Source: Thermodesulfovibrio sp. (lineage in GTDB: Bacteria; Nitrospirota; Thermodesulfovibrionia; Thermodesulfovibrionales; UBA6898). From it: a DNA stretch of 58,320 nucleotides. The stretch lies in the NCBI GenBank assembly GCA_013824615.1, contig PNOC01000021.1, forward strand, positions 1 to 58,320, written 5' to 3'. The translations under genes and the position numbers were made by a program. Below are positions 25,640 through 33,396 of the stretch, one piece after another (positions within the stretch are counted from its first letter, which is position 1; each line of letters opens with the position of its first letter). The notes under the pieces were generated by a model. That model saw only the letters and a program-made list of their open reading frames with translations. It made no database searches and had not been told where the DNA came from.

Positions 25640-27094
25640 TCATGCTGCCGGCTGTTTTTTCATCCGGGTAAGGAGGTTGTCTTTAGCAAAAAGCCAGAAA
25701 AGACTCCGGGCACTCCTGGCAGCAACCCTGACGTCATTGAGGCTCCTGAGTTCAAGGACCCGCTTCAGAATAAAAGAGGGACGGGCATAAAACTTTTTGA
25801 ACGCCAGCTGCCTCAGCTGAATAATCTGGTCCCGTGTCATGGTATAGGGGACGAAGGCAGCCCCCTGATACGTATAGTCCGTGAGGTCAGTCGAGAGCGT
25901 GCCGTACTGCTCAAGGTTATCGTAAAGGTGCGTACCGGGGAAAGGCGTTATGGCATGAAAATTTGCAATGTCCGGGTTCAGATCAATTGCAAAACGGATC
26001 GTTTCAAGACCTTCTTCAAAGGTCTCTCCCGGAATGCCGAACATAAAGGGCGTGCTCACCTTCAGCCCGACCTCCTGGGCAGCCGTGACCGCCTTCCTGA
26101 TCTGCTCAAGTGTGGTGCCCTTGCGTATGGCATTGAGGTTCTTCTGTACGCCGCTTTCAGCCCCGAAGAGTATGGCCCAGCAGCCCGCGTCCTTAAAGGC
26201 CTGCAGGAGCGGTTTATCAACCTGGTTGACGCAGGCTGAAGCGAACCAGGTAAAATCGAGCTTCCGGTTCTTTATTTCCCTGGCCAGCTGCATGGCACGG
26301 TCATAATCACCGGCAAGGGTATCGTCGATGAACTTGATCTCCCGGTACCCCTGGCTGAGGCAATGCTCGATCTCACTGAGGACATTTTCCACACTCCGGA
26401 AACGTATCCCGCTTTTGCGGTCCTTGTCGATCTGAAAGCAATAGATGCATTTCCGGTTGCACCCGCGTGAGGTGATCAGGACTGCCACCGGTTTTCTCTT
26501 GTACGTGGCAGGCGGAGGAACATACAGACCGGCATCTCCAAGCAGATCACGCGCCGGAAACGGGAGCGCATCGAGGTCCTGGATCAGCGGCCGCTCCGCA
26601 TTGACGATAATCCGGCCACCCTCCCGGTATATGGCCCCGGCCACGGACTCAAGGGTTCTGCCGGACTCAAGCCGTTCAATAATCTCAAGAGAGGTCATTT
26701 CCCCTTCACCATAGATCACCGCATCAAACAGGGTCCCGCTGTCCTTGAGACAGGCCTCTTTCACTGCCGTGGGATAAGGCCCCCCGCAGCAGATGAAGAC
26801 TGACGGACCGAGCAGCGTGCGGATGTCAGCAGCCGCTGTCTTTGCCCTGTCCCAGCCGAAGGTCGTGGAATATATGCCGGCAAAGGAGGGACTGAACTCC
26901 TGCAGTTCGTCGAGCAGCGACTGATGAGACCTGAAAGCCCCGTTGAGGAACCTGACTTCATGCCCGGCCCTGCGGAGCATTGACGCCACGTAGAGAGTTC
27001 CGAGAGGCTGCCAGTAGTTGATCTGTGAAGCAGAGGTCTTTTTCGAAAAGATATCTTCAGGTGTCCAGGCAGGAATGATCAGTGCGCATTTCAT
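25640..27094 (-). CDS. B12-binding-type radical SAM enzyme
   Basis: The 484-residue protein has an N-terminal cobalamin-binding-like domain (about 20-150) and a radical SAM core with the cluster motif Cys-Asn-Arg-Lys-Cys-Ile-Tyr-Cys (CxxxCxxC) after TSRG. The core continues with FIDDTLAGD and FGAESGV, and the C-terminal part is helical. Relatives act on lipids, hopanoids, bacteriochlorophyll or peptides, so the substrate is open. Its start overlaps the end of the FAD oxidoreductase gene by 4 bases, which suggests the two enzymes act in one pathway, perhaps modifying a lipid or isoprenoid. Confidence 0.92.
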   Translation of the reverse strand: MKCALIIPAWTPEDIFSKKTSASQINYWQPLGTLYVASMLRRAGHEVRFLNGAFRSHQSLLDELQEFSPSFAGIYSTTFGWDRAKTAAADIRTLLGPSVFICCGGPYPTAVKEACLKDSGTLFDAVIYGEGEMTSLEIIERLESGRTLESVAGAIYREGGRIIVNAERPLIQDLDALPFPARDLLGDAGLYVPPPATYKRKPVAVLITSRGCNRKCIYCFQIDKDRKSGIRFRSVENVLSEIEHCLSQGYREIKFIDDTLAGDYDRAMQLAREIKNRKLDFTWFASACVNQVDKPLLQAFKDAGCWAILFGAESGVQKNLNAIRKGTTLEQIRKAVTAAQEVGLKVSTPFMFGIPGETFEEGLETIRFAIDLNPDIANFHAITPFPGTHLYDNLEQYGTLSTDLTDYTYQGAAFVPYTMTRDQIIQLRQLAFKKFYARPSFILKRVLELRSLNDVRVAARSARSLFWLFAKDNLLTRMKKQPAA

Positions 27095-28524
27095 CTGCTG
27101 CTGCCGACGAGCTCTCTCTCCCCGTCGTCATCCCCAACCTTTTCAGAGCGCTGCAGGCGCTCCAGAATCGTTTCTGCTGCACTGATGCCGGAGCCGATTG
27201 CATGGTCCATATTATAGTATTTGAACAGACCTATTCGGCCCGCCAGGTGGAGGTTTTCGAATCTGCCGAGATAATCCATAATGGTGGCGCAGTTTTTTTC
27301 GAACCCTACCTCAAAGAGCGGATAGGCCCTGCTGGCCCTGACTACAACACTGTCAATCACCTCTTCCTTGCGGATAAAGCCCAGCCGGACAAGGTGGTCC
27401 ACGGCAGTCGCCACAAGGCCCGCATCAGACTCGTTCCAGAGGGCATCTCCCCGGGTGCTGAAGAATTCAGTCACCAGCAGCGTCTTGCCTTCAGGGGCCA
27501 TTTTCGGGCTCCAGTTTGTCGGTTCATGGATGCGGCCAAAGGGAATATTCTTTTCAGGAATATATATCCAGGTCTGATCCGTGACACGGGGACGGTCAAG
27601 CATTATGGTCACCACAATCAGGTCCCGGAAGGAGAGTCGTAAAGCAGCCTCCAGCACCTCTGCCGGCGGGGCCGGGTTCAGCATCTGGACAATGCGGGGA
27701 AGTGGTATGCTGGCGACAAACTGATCTCCCTTCACCAGCCCCTCGCTGACGTGGTTTTTCACATAAACACTCTGTATGGACTGACCGTCATGATTGATCT
27801 GCTCTATCCCCGTATTCGTATACACCTCGTTATGCAGCTCAATCTCTTCCTGCAGTCGCTCGGCAATGCGGCCAATCCCCCGGTCGGGATAGAAAAACCG
27901 GTCGGTGAGCGTCGGCAGGTCCCTTCCACTGAATTTAAAAAATGCGTTCCGGATCGCGGTTGAGAGTGAAAGCCCCCGAATGCGCTGGGCCACCCATTCA
28001 GCACTGATGCGGCTGCAGTCTATGCCCCAGACCTTCTCACTGTATTCCTTGAAGTATATATTGAACATGGTCCGGCCGAAGTTGCTGACGACCCAGTCCT
28101 CAAGTGAGACCTTCTCTTTTTCCATGATAAGCCCCTTCACCTTCTCAAGGCCATAATCAGCAACCGCTCCCAGCGTCGTCATAAATCCAAGGCCGAGCAG
28201 GGCATTTACAGGCTTAAGGGGATAATCGAAAAATTTGTTGCGCAGATAGATTTTGCTTGAGCGGCCAACCAGTATAAGTTCATCCGATATAAGGTCTTTT
28301 ACAAAGGCATTAATCTTTGGATCCGTGGAAAAAAACCGGTGACCGCCGAGGTCAAACCTGAAACCATTATGGACGATCGTCTTCGAAATTCCCCCGACCT
28401 CGATAGCCCGTTCAAATACTCTTACGCGCTGCCCTGCACGAGAGAGAACGCAGCCGGCAGACAGGCCGGTCAGCCCTCCTCCCATGATAATTGTTCCCTT
28501 ATGGCCGTCAGGATTCTTGAACAT
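27091..28524 (-). CDS. FAD-dependent amine-oxidase / protoporphyrinogen-oxidase-like oxidoreductase
   Basis: The 477-residue protein has an N-terminal dinucleotide-binding fold (GGGLTGLSAGCVLSRAG, then FERAIEVGGISKT) and DLGGHRFF, a pattern shared by protoporphyrinogen oxidase-like and UDP-galactopyranose mutase-like flavoproteins. The late GRIGLFKYYNMDHAIGSGISAAE is the second FAD-contact region. Such proteins in polysaccharide or lipid loci often rearrange or oxidise sugars or isoprenoids. It overlaps the radical SAM gene by 4 bases and follows the TusA-like gene by 3 bases. Substrate unknown. Confidence 0.87.
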   Translation of the reverse strand: MFKNPDGHKGTIIMGGGLTGLSAGCVLSRAGQRVRVFERAIEVGGISKTIVHNGFRFDLGGHRFFSTDPKINAFVKDLISDELILVGRSSKIYLRNKFFDYPLKPVNALLGLGFMTTLGAVADYGLEKVKGLIMEKEKVSLEDWVVSNFGRTMFNIYFKEYSEKVWGIDCSRISAEWVAQRIRGLSLSTAIRNAFFKFSGRDLPTLTDRFFYPDRGIGRIAERLQEEIELHNEVYTNTGIEQINHDGQSIQSVYVKNHVSEGLVKGDQFVASIPLPRIVQMLNPAPPAEVLEAALRLSFRDLIVVTIMLDRPRVTDQTWIYIPEKNIPFGRIHEPTNWSPKMAPEGKTLLVTEFFSTRGDALWNESDAGLVATAVDHLVRLGFIRKEEVIDSVVVRASRAYPLFEVGFEKNCATIMDYLGRFENLHLAGRIGLFKYYNMDHAIGSGISAAETILERLQRSEKVGDDDGERELVGSSR

Positions 28525-28527
28525 GAC

Positions 28528-28758
28528 TTACCGGGCACAACCGCAGGTATTCTCTGTAATGCGTAAAATAAAAAGATCCTCTTTTTTTTCGATCTCGACC
28601 GGGCACCCGGACATCGAGGCAAACGTTTTCACCCTTTTTGCGGTAACCTGGTCGTACACAAGGACCTCGATAGATTCGTTGCTGCCGCACGACGAAAGCA
28701 TCTGTTTCAGTTTCCTGAACAGTTCTTCCGGCTTCAGGCCTCGTGCGTCAAGCTTCAT
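28528..28758 (-). CDS. TusA-like protein lacking the catalytic cysteine
   Basis: The 76-residue protein starts MKLDARGLKPEELF. The family start is D-x-RGL-x-CPxP, with the first cysteine carrying a persulfide; here the segment reads RGLKPEEL, so that cysteine is missing. The rest (IEVLVYDQVTAKRVKTFASMSG, FILRI) fits the TusA/YedF fold. Two cysteines occur at the C-terminus (CGC). It could be a regulatory or structural relative, or use other cysteines. It heads the leftward unit and lies across a terminator from the YeeE/YedE gene. Confidence 0.75.
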   Translation of the reverse strand: MKLDARGLKPEELFRKLKQMLSSCGSNESIEVLVYDQVTAKRVKTFASMSGCPVEIEKKEDLFILRITENTCGCAR

Positions 28759-28852
28759 GGTATAGTCTAAAAATAATGGGGTTGTTTTTTCCAGCTATTA
28801 TAAAGGCATCTAATAATGGTAATTAGAGGCTATCGCTATAATTCCGCTTAAA

Positions 28853-28894
28853 AAAAAGCCTGAGGGAATCCGGTTTGATCCCCTCAGGCTTTTT
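28853..28894 (-). terminator. Intrinsic terminator of the yedE-type gene
   Basis: A 14-bp stem (AAAAAGCCTGAGGG, 28853-28866, with CCCTCAGGCTTTTT, 28881-28894) lies 19 bases past the stop codon. On the reverse strand it is followed by a T-run. It is among the clearest terminators in the window and works in both directions. Confidence 0.85.
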
Positions 28895-28912
28895 CCGGTC
28901 TTTATAAAGAAC

Positions 28913-29998
28913 CTATTCCATATCATCCATCGGTTTGATGAACTTGAAGTAAACCATAGTCCAGTTGCCGAGTATGATAAAGAGCGTCGCAACAATAGAC
29001 CCGATCGAAAGCGTGGTAAAGCCGGTCAGCGCCTGCCCTACATTGCAACCGCCTGCAACCGAGGCACCAAACCCCATAATGAAACTTCCCGCCATAACCG
29101 TCAGCATCTCCTCTGCCGGAGGGATCTTCCACTTGAATTCACGCATAATCTTGGCGCTGATATAGGCACCGACAGGCACGCCGATATAGAAAAACTCTCC
29201 CCAGGTCACCTTGAACTTCCAGAACGTAAACATAGGAAAAAACTTGGAATGAGCATCACCGGTAAGCCAGGTGAACATGGTCTCCCCGGCAGGGGTCGTA
29301 AAGTTCATGCCCCGGGCAAAACCCGGAGAACCCCAATATTCTGAGGCCCAGAAGGTCACCAGACCCATGACACCGATAAGCGCTCCGGCAACAGACCAGA
29401 AGAAACCTTTCTGCTTTCCGAAGGCAAACGGCTTGCCCTTCAGTACGAAGGAGAAGCAGATGGCACAGAATACCACGATGACGGCCCATTTGACCATCGG
29501 CGTATTTCCGATAAAACCGTAGAGCGTATACGGAGATCCATCCGCAGCAGCATACTTGATGCTCCGGAGATGATCATATACAGGCTTCATCACCCCGTTT
29601 GTGGTGGCTCCGATACCCAGGACAAAACAGAGTACGGCCACAATCGAGGCCATCTGGCCTTCACCAACCCTGTAGATAATGCCGCTGCCGCAGCCGCCGG
29701 CCATAACCATGCCGATGCCGAAGAGATAGCCCCCCAGAATATTGGCCATGGGAAAGAAAGACTGGGCCCTCAGGTGGATGATCCCCATATCTGCCAAGGC
29801 ATTCCCGCCTATCAGCATGATTATGAGCGCGATCAGGTAGGCCTGAAATACGTTATACTCCTGTATGAATACGATATCTCTGAAGGCGCTGTTCATGCAG
29901 AATCTTCCGCGCTGGAGAATCAGTCCTACAAGCCCTCCGCACAACAATCCTGAAACAATGAATGCGAATGTTGCGCTCTGCAATACTTCTGTTTCCAT
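28913..29998 (-). CDS. YeeE/YedE-family sulfur-compound transporter
   Basis: The 361-residue integral membrane protein has about nine to ten membrane segments. It contains the paired family motifs GLILQRGRFCMNSAFRDI (about 28-45), VMAGGCGSGIIYRVGEGQ and VAGGCNVGQALTGFTTLS. The conserved Cys and Gly-Gly-Cys residues match transporters shown to take up thiosulfate. It has a consensus promoter (30026-30054) with GGAGG before the ATG and its own terminator. The TusA-like gene beyond the terminator is oriented the same way, and the DsrE/DsrH-like genes lie 2 kb upstream. Thiosulfate as the substrate is inferred from the family. Confidence 0.92.
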   Translation of the reverse strand: METEVLQSATFAFIVSGLLCGGLVGLILQRGRFCMNSAFRDIVFIQEYNVFQAYLIALIIMLIGGNALADMGIIHLRAQSFFPMANILGGYLFGIGMVMAGGCGSGIIYRVGEGQMASIVAVLCFVLGIGATTNGVMKPVYDHLRSIKYAAADGSPYTLYGFIGNTPMVKWAVIVVFCAICFSFVLKGKPFAFGKQKGFFWSVAGALIGVMGLVTFWASEYWGSPGFARGMNFTTPAGETMFTWLTGDAHSKFFPMFTFWKFKVTWGEFFYIGVPVGAYISAKIMREFKWKIPPAEEMLTVMAGSFIMGFGASVAGGCNVGQALTGFTTLSIGSIVATLFIILGNWTMVYFKFIKPMDDME

Positions 29999-30025
29999 GC
30001 CTTACCTCCGGGAAAAATTTTGTTT

Positions 30026-30054
30026 AACATATCATAGCGGTTTTCATTTGTCAA
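30026..30054 (-). promoter_or_regulatory. Sigma70-type promoter for the yedE-type gene
   Basis: On the reverse strand, TTGACA (30049-30054), 17 bases, TATGTT (30026-30031). The -35 is a perfect consensus. Transcription would start near 30019, leaving a leader of about 20 bases with a GGAGG ribosome binding site. Confidence 0.7.
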
Positions 30055-30148
30055 CGCCGGATCTATTAATTTTGCTTATAAGGCTATTTATAACTTTTTA
30101 TTATAAGCCGCACCCGATAGTGCAGACCAGAGGAAGCTCAGAAAAGGG

Positions 30149-31846
30149 TCAGTTAAAGTAAACCTTCACGAAGGTTTTAAACTCAAATTCGTTCTCGTCC
30201 TGACCAAAAACCCTCACGTTACGGTACGATTTTGTCTTTTGTAAAAGCTGGTCAGGGATTTGCTCCTCACGCCTGCCCTGGACGATAACCACCGCGGCAT
30301 CCTTATGCCGGTCCCCGGTCGGTGCATAATAGTCGGGATTGACATATTCCCAGGTAAACCTCAACGATGATGTCCGTACCTCCGCAGAGTCCAGATTGCG
30401 CTTTACCGCGTCATGATACGCAAGCCTCTTCGCGGTAAAGAGGTCCAGCAGTGGGACCACCACCGCAGGCCCTGCAGGAGAATCCTCTGCGTAGAGCGTA
30501 AAGACTTCTGCCCCGGTTGCGTTGACTGTATTCAGAAGTTCCGCGGCCTGCTTCAGATTAACTGCACTGGTGGCATTCAAAAAAGGCCGGAAGGCAAACA
30601 CGGCGACAAGCACCGACGACACCACGACCGCCGAGATGCCATACCGCCTTACCTCTCCCTGCCGTATCTGCATCAGGCCATAGGCGGCCATGAGGCAGAG
30701 CAGGGGAAATACCGGCAAAATATACCGTATCCTCATGAGCTGCAGGACAACAACCAGCAGGGGCAGCCAGCAGACAAGAATATATTTGACATCCCATTTT
30801 CTGATGGCGGCCCAGAGAGAAAAGAGTGCGGCGAGGGTAACCGCCGGGTGGATCTGAAACAGAAAGGTAGAAACAAAGCTCTCTCCCCATCGTCTCAGTC
30901 CGGGTCCCTGGTAATCCTTCAGCAGCGTTAGCTGAGAAAGAAACACCCCGGACTTCAGCGTCCAGACAAGGCCGATGAGTAGCGCTGAGAGGAGAAAGAC
31001 CATTCCACCCCGCAGCATATACTGTTTAGTCCGGGCATGGCCCTTACTGAGCCCATCACCCCTGATAACATATGCAGCGAAAACCACGAGTATTTCTGAC
31101 AGCATAAGCCATGCTGAATATTTTGCAAAGAAGGTAACACAGAGCGATGCAGCAGCCAGGGGGACCATCACCCCTCCCCGCTCCAGGGACAGGATAAAGC
31201 CATAGACCGAAAGGAGCAGAAGAAACATGAGAGGCACGTCCACCAGCATCAACGGCACCTGCGAAAACAGATAGGGGATACCGAGCAGGAGCAGGCCGGC
31301 GGTAAAGCCGGTTTCCTCATCCCACAGCTTTCTTCCGAGCCAAAAGGTGAGCACGGCGGTCATGGCAAAACAGAACGTCGTGAAGATCTGGATAAAGACC
31401 CTGCTCTCGCCAAAATAACGGAAGATGACCCCGTATATAAACGGCAGCACCGGCATGTCCGTCCAGGAGAATATCTCTTTTCCCCACTCCCGCAGAAAGA
31501 AAACAGGACCTGAAAGTTCCAGGTGCTTGGCCTGAACAAAATATCGCGAGGCATCCAGGATCAGTTCAGGCTCATTCCAGAAGAGCATGCCGAGACCATA
31601 TGAACAAGCGAACAGCAGGATCGGCCGATATCGCCTCACTGACAAAAGCCGGGAGAGCGGCCAGGCAACGATCATACCGAGGCAGATCAGAAATAGCACC
31701 TGCCGGAAATCAGCAAAGCGGAAAGCAGGTTCCCAGCTGGACAGGCGGTTGTCGTCAAAAGCCCTGAAATAATACTGGAGAAGAAAAGTCAGAACGAATA
31801 AAACACCGAGGGATAAGAAAGAGAAATATTTCCTCTTACCGGACAT
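30149..31846 (-). CDS. ArnT/PMT-like glycosyltransferase (GT39 family)
   Basis: The 565-residue polytopic membrane protein has about 11-12 membrane segments. Features of the GT39/ArnT type are an acidic residue pair in the first extracytoplasmic loop (WNEPELILDASRY) and the segment LELSGPVFFLREWGKEIFSWTDMPVLPFIYG. Such enzymes transfer a sugar from a polyprenyl-phosphate donor to lipid A, lipid or protein. The neighbouring heptosyltransferases suggest a lipopolysaccharide role. Substrate is unknown. Confidence 0.85.
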   Translation of the reverse strand: MSGKRKYFSFLSLGVLFVLTFLLQYYFRAFDDNRLSSWEPAFRFADFRQVLFLICLGMIVAWPLSRLLSVRRYRPILLFACSYGLGMLFWNEPELILDASRYFVQAKHLELSGPVFFLREWGKEIFSWTDMPVLPFIYGVIFRYFGESRVFIQIFTTFCFAMTAVLTFWLGRKLWDEETGFTAGLLLLGIPYLFSQVPLMLVDVPLMFLLLLSVYGFILSLERGGVMVPLAAASLCVTFFAKYSAWLMLSEILVVFAAYVIRGDGLSKGHARTKQYMLRGGMVFLLSALLIGLVWTLKSGVFLSQLTLLKDYQGPGLRRWGESFVSTFLFQIHPAVTLAALFSLWAAIRKWDVKYILVCWLPLLVVVLQLMRIRYILPVFPLLCLMAAYGLMQIRQGEVRRYGISAVVVSSVLVAVFAFRPFLNATSAVNLKQAAELLNTVNATGAEVFTLYAEDSPAGPAVVVPLLDLFTAKRLAYHDAVKRNLDSAEVRTSSLRFTWEYVNPDYYAPTGDRHKDAAVVIVQGRREEQIPDQLLQKTKSYRNVRVFGQDENEFEFKTFVKVYFN

Positions 31847-31858
31847 ACAGAAAACCGG

Positions 31859-32029
31859 TCACCACGAAATCACCCGCTCATGCGAAAATATGGCATCGAT
31901 GATTTTCTCATACGACAGCTCTGCCTTCGACAGATCAATAACCGTAACGTCGTGCTCCCTCGCCTGGAGACCGATGACCTCGGATGATAGGCTGTCCGGA
32001 CCGTCATTGAGTATATGCAGTATCTTCAT
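31859..32029 (-). CDS. DsrH/TusB-like small sulfur-relay protein
   Basis: This 56-residue protein starts MKILHILNDGPDSL and ends with DAIFSHERVISW. The start and the HDVTVIDLSKAELSYEKI segment match short DsrH-like proteins often paired with a DsrE-like partner. The ATG at 32029 is followed by an open frame to TGA at 31859. The gene begins 21 bases after the DsrE-like gene ends. True DsrH takes part in persulfide relay, but this short form has no cysteine, so relay activity is unlikely; a structural or signalling role is possible. Confidence 0.7.
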   Translation of the reverse strand: MKILHILNDGPDSLSSEVIGLQAREHDVTVIDLSKAELSYEKIIDAIFSHERVISW

Positions 32030-32050
32030 CTGTTTCCGGTATCCTCCTGC

Positions 32051-32353
32051 CTAAAGCACAATAACACGGTCAGCCGCATGGACCATCCCCGCATTATCGT
32101 ACTGGCTGCCGCAGGCGAGGGCAGCGGGAAGCTTTCCCTTATCGACCTTGCACTGCTCTGCATTCAGATCGCAGTAGCTTATGCTGACATTCGGGAGGCT
32201 GCAGAACCGCCGGAAGATATCCTGCTCCAGAAGCCTGGCACCCTCGTCCATCACAAAAATGATGACCTGATGGCCCCGGGCCACAGCTGCCTGCACAATG
32301 CCGGCAAGATGGTCCGCGTGCCGGTCTGTATTCACCAGAATACCGAGCTTCAT
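32051..32353 (-). CDS. DsrE-family protein
   Basis: The 100-residue protein shows the DsrE/DsrF Rossmann-like pattern: GILVNTDRHADHLAGIV, HQVIIFVMDEGARLL, then NVSISYCDLNAE and a late CGSQYDNAGMVHAADRVIVL. It has a Cys near each of these two positions. The start codon overlaps the stop of the heptosyltransferase gene (TGATG), implying coupled translation. It forms a pair with the DsrH-like gene downstream. Confidence 0.8.
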   Translation of the reverse strand: MKLGILVNTDRHADHLAGIVQAAVARGHQVIIFVMDEGARLLEQDIFRRFCSLPNVSISYCDLNAEQCKVDKGKLPAALACGSQYDNAGMVHAADRVIVL

Positions 32354-33396
32354 CAGGCCAGAAGCCTCTGCGTCTTCTCAAAGACCATTTCCGGCGTAAT
32401 ATCCTTCATGCACTGAACATTATCACAGCGTCGCTTATAACAGGGAGCACAGCCCCTTTCACTCCTGAAAATGATATGGTTTCTCCCGTAGGGTCCGGTT
32501 CTGACCGGACTGGTCGGACCAAAGATCGCCACCACCGGGATACCGAGTGCTGCGGCGATATGCATCGGCCCGGAGTCATTTGTTACTACCGCGCGCGCAG
32601 TCCGCATCAGTTCAACGAGTTCCGGCAGGCTTGTTTCTCCAGCAACAGATACTGCCCTGCCGCCGGAGAGTCTGACTATCTCCCCTGCCCGCTCCCGGTC
32701 TCCGTTGCCGCCGATCACCACCGACTTCAGCGGAAGCATCGAGGCCAGTGTGCCGAAGCTTGCAGGTGGCCAGATCTTCGTATCCCAGCGCGCACCAGGG
32801 ACAAGTACCATATAATCTCCGAGGCTGTTGCGGACCTCTTTCACTTTTTCTGCTATGCCTGTTGACGGAGGCAGAGGGAAAACAATATCTTTCGTGTCGC
32901 AGCCGAGGGCAGCAGAAATCTTCAGATACCGGTCGACCGCATGAACGTCCCTCCCTCCCCGGACCGTGCGGGTATAGAAATACCTGCTCCCTTCCCTGGC
33001 CTCAGAAAATCCGACGCGCATGCGGGCGTTGGTTGCCCGGGAGATCAAACCGCTTCTGAGGAGTCCCTGCAGGTCCACTACCAGATCATAGCGCCGGGCC
33101 TTCAGAGTACTGAAGAGGTCTTTCAGCTCTCCCAGTGTATCAGCAGCCCGGGAGATCTGGCGCCAGCGGTCTTTATCAATAATGATAAGCCTGTCGAGCA
33201 TCGGATGACCTTCAAGCAGTCCTTCGAGGCCTCTGGCAATAACCCAGTCAATCGCGGCAGCCGGGAAGCAGGCGTGCAGCGAGTTCAGAAACGGAAGGCT
33301 GTGAACAACATCTCCCAATGAGCTCGGCTTGACAATCAGGATCCTTTCAGGCGACTGCCTCAGGCGGATTTCCTGTTCATCAAAGCACTCAGACAT
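32353..33396 (-). CDS. Lipopolysaccharide heptosyltransferase (GT9)
   Basis: The 347-residue GT-B enzyme starts EQEIRLRQSPERILIVKPSSLGDVVHSLPFL, the classical GT9 opening, and carries the donor-site segment VTNDSGPMHIAAALGIPVVAIFGPTSPVRTGP. A cysteine-rich tail (CAPCYKRRCDNVQCM) is shared with ADP-heptose:LPS heptosyltransferases. It adds heptose to the inner core; whether it is heptosyltransferase I or II cannot be fixed from sequence. It overlaps the fusion gene upstream by 8 bases. Confidence 0.92.
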   Translation of the reverse strand: MSECFDEQEIRLRQSPERILIVKPSSLGDVVHSLPFLNSLHACFPAAAIDWVIARGLEGLLEGHPMLDRLIIIDKDRWRQISRAADTLGELKDLFSTLKARRYDLVVDLQGLLRSGLISRATNARMRVGFSEAREGSRYFYTRTVRGGRDVHAVDRYLKISAALGCDTKDIVFPLPPSTGIAEKVKEVRNSLGDYMVLVPGARWDTKIWPPASFGTLASMLPLKSVVIGGNGDRERAGEIVRLSGGRAVSVAGETSLPELVELMRTARAVVTNDSGPMHIAAALGIPVVAIFGPTSPVRTGPYGRNHIIFRSERGCAPCYKRRCDNVQCMKDITPEMVFEKTQRLLA

